From: Acidobacteriota bacterium
GTDB lineage: Bacteria; Acidobacteriota; Terriglobia; UBA7540
DNA: 13,531 bases
Assembly (NCBI GenBank): GCA_003165615.1
Contig: PLWR01000543.1
Location: 1-13,531, forward strand
Direction of reading: 5' to 3'
Shown: one piece after another, positions 12,182 through 13,531 of the stretch
Layout: each line of letters opens with the position of its first letter
How positions within the stretch are numbered: the first letter of the stretch is position 1
Translations under genes and position numbers: made by a program
Notes under the pieces: model-generated
The model's database searches: none
The model's input: the letters and a program-made list of their open reading frames with translations, nothing else
What the model was told of the DNA's origin: nothing

Positions 12182-13531
12182 GCGCTGGCGACAGATCGAG
12201 GAGTTGTACCACGCGGCGCGCGCGCTGGAGGGGCAGGAGCGGGCAGCCTTCGTCAAGAAAGCCTGTGGGCACGATGCCGGCTTGCAGCAGGAACTGGAAT
12301 CGCTTTTAGCTTCCGGGGATGAGGCTGAGAGCTTCATTGAAACTCCCGCGCTGGACTATGCGGCGCAAGAACTGGCGAAGGCGAAGGAGGCTGCGGCGGG
12401 GGGTGAGGAAACCGACGCGTGGGTGGGCCGGGCGGTGTCGCACTATCGGGTGCGGGAGAAGCTCGGTGGCGGCGGCATGGGCGTGGTGTACAGCGCCGAG
12501 GACACCAAACTCAAGCGGACCGTTGCCCTAAAGTTCCTTCCTGGAGAACTCTCTAAGGACCGGCAAGCCCTGGAGCGATTCCAGCGCGAAGCCCGTGCTG
12601 CCTCGGCGCTGAATCACCCCAACATCTGCGTCATCCACGACATTGATGAGCACGAAGGCCAACGCTTCATCGTCATGGAGTATCTGGAGGGGCAGACCCT
12701 GAAGCAGCGCGTTGCCGGGAAACTGCTCAAGACGGACGAAGTACTGGACCTGGCGATTCAGATTGCCGATGCGCTGGACGCCGCGCACGCCAAAGGCATC
12801 ATCCATCGGGACATCAAGCCCGCGAACATTCTCGTGACCCGGCGTGGCCAGGCAAAGATCCTGGACTTTGGTTTGGCGAAGCTGGCGCCGGAAAAACGGG
12901 GGCTGGGTGCTAGGGCCTGGGGGCTGGGGAAAGAAGCCCTGCAAGAGAGGCCGACCACATTTTCCGGAACCTCGGAGGAGCCGTTAACCAGCCCGGGCGT
13001 GGCCATGGGGACCATCGCCTACATGTCGCCGGAGCAGGCGCGAGGCGAAGACGTCGATGCCCGCACGGACCTGTTCAGTTTCGGCGCAATGCTTTATGAG
13101 ATGGCAACGGGCAAGCAGGCCTTCAACGGCTCCAGTTCCGCCGTGATTTTTGAAGCGATTCTCAACCGGCCCCCGACCTCGCCGGTGCGGCTGAATCCCG
13201 ATTGTCCAACTGAGCTGGAACGTATTATCACCAAGGCGCTGGAGAAGAACCGCAACCTCCGCTGCCAGAGCGCCGCCGAGCTATGCGCCGACCTAAAGCG
13301 CCTGAAGCGCGACACGGATTCGGGCCGGGCGGCCGTGGTAGGGGCGGTTCGCGAACCGCCCTTACGAAAACGCTGGAAGGTTCTTGTTCCCGCCACCGTG
13401 GTCCTTGTCGCTGCTGCCATCGGGGTAATGTTCTACGTCCGCTCGCGCCAGGCCATGACCCGCCTGACCGACAAGGACACCATCGTCCTCTCCGATTTCA
13501 ACAACCAGACCGGTGACAGCGTATTCGACGA
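12171..13531 (+). CDS. Transmembrane Ser/Thr protein kinase (PknB type), 3' end outside window
   Basis: 453 codons are visible and the frame is open at the right edge. Residues 1-70 are a helical region that begins [14 protein letters not shown] and is typical of sigma-linked kinases. The kinase domain follows: glycine loop [10 protein letters not shown] (98-107), Lys121 (VALKFL), Glu140, HRDIKPANI (212-220) with catalytic Asp214, DFG (232-234), and [10 protein letters not shown] (280-289), so it is probably active. The activation segment is lengthened by [10 protein letters not shown], encoded by a heptamer repeat (12899-12926). A linker (about residues 389-398) is encoded by a 28-nt palindrome. 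One membrane helix (about 404-423) is followed by an outside part beginning [21 protein letters not shown]; in acidobacterial homologues such a start usually leads into TPR repeats (from memory). The ATG overlaps the sigma gene by 11 bases, so translation is coupled. Confidence 0.9.
   Translation, partial: MQPERWRQIEELYHAARALEGQERAAFVKKACGHDAGLQQELESLLASGDEAESFIETPALDYAAQELAKAKEAAAGGEETDAWVGRAVSHYRVREKLGGGGMGVVYSAEDTKLKRTVALKFLPGELSKDRQALERFQREARAASALNHPNICVIHDIDEHEGQRFIVMEYLEGQTLKQRVAGKLLKTDEVLDLAIQIADALDAAHAKGIIHRDIKPANILVTRRGQAKILDFGLAKLAPEKRGLGARAWGLGKEALQERPTTFSGTSEEPLTSPGVAMGTIAYMSPEQARGEDVDARTDLFSFGAMLYEMATGKQAFNGSSSAVIFEAILNRPPTSPVRLNPDCPTELERIITKALEKNRNLRCQSAAELCADLKRLKRDTDSGRAAVVGAVREPPLRKRWKVLVPATVVLVAAAIGVMFYVRSRQAMTRLTDKDTIVLSDFNNQTGDSVFD
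12899..12926. repeat. Heptamer tandem repeat inside the kinase gene
   Basis: Four units, GGGGCTG, GGTGCTA, GGGCCTG and GGGGCTG, sit within the coding sequence for the activation segment and are translated in frame. A fifth, GGGAAAG, is diverged. The 7-bp build is the same as at the intergenic tracts, although the unit sequence differs. Confidence 0.7.
13338..13365. repeat. 28-nt REP-like palindrome inside the kinase gene
   Basis: Both halves are complementary over 14 positions around the centre TTCG/CGAA, with a single G-T pair at 13341/13362. The left half reads GTAGGGGCGGTTCG. Near-identical GC-rich palindromes are known as dispersed intergenic repeats in many bacteria (from memory). Here it is translated as VGAVREPPL in the linker between the kinase domain and the membrane helix. 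Confidence 0.75.

Noticed and set aside
1..13531. tRNA or rRNA genes
   Set aside because: I looked for T-loop and anticodon-arm patterns and conserved rRNA blocks on both strands and saw none.

Overview
The window reads as a piece of an Acidobacteriota chromosome, probably of the Terriglobia type. No taxonomic marker gene is present. The inference rests on several things seen together: moderately high GC, an outer-membrane lipid A gene (lpxD), an ECF sigma factor overlapping a transmembrane Ser/Thr kinase of the architecture that is abundant in that phylum, a 178-residue protein of a type I associate with acidobacteria, and intergenic space filled with degenerate short repeats.

Layout, left to right. 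Positions 1-489 are intergenic, with a heptamer repeat tract. Positions 490-3149 are a two-gene plus-strand unit: a secreted M61-type metallopeptidase with a PDZ domain, then a PlsC-type acyltransferase whose start overlaps the upstream stop codon. A 110-bp palindromic repeat separates this unit from two minus-strand genes, dut (3345-3779) and lpxD (3874-4890). The 619-bp gap 4891-5509 holds two matching copies of a heptamer-built repeat and then a hairpin-rich stretch ending in a strong 14-bp stem. That stretch may be an unrecognised RNA. Next come a PilZ protein (5510-5863) and a LuxR/NarL-type response regulator (about 5990-6685), on the plus strand. A minus-strand unknown protein (6772-7308) with a near-consensus sigma-70 promoter is divergent from xerD. 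XerD (about 7676-8596) is followed by a tRNA nucleotidyltransferase/poly(A) polymerase family gene (8633-10231) with a lysine/alanine/proline-rich tail. After another intergenic stretch, with the second copy of the palindromic repeat and a HAMP-like gene remnant, comes a minus-strand secreted HExxH protein (10702-11415). Divergent from it is an ECF sigma factor (11594-12181), whose end overlaps the start of a Ser/Thr protein kinase that runs off the right edge (12171-13531).

Most genes are ordinary housekeeping: membrane lipid synthesis, lipid A synthesis, dUTP removal, chromosome dimer resolution and RNA 3'-end processing. The most interesting parts are three. First, the sigma factor/kinase pair: region 2.2 of the sigma factor has threonines where most ECF factors have acidic residues, which fits control by phosphorylation. 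Second, a family of 7-bp-unit tandem repeats appears at five places, one of them inside the activation segment of the kinase gene; a separate 28-nt palindrome also lies inside the same kinase gene. Third, the structured, possibly transcribed region lies ahead of the PilZ gene. All calls come from reading the sequence; no database search was run.
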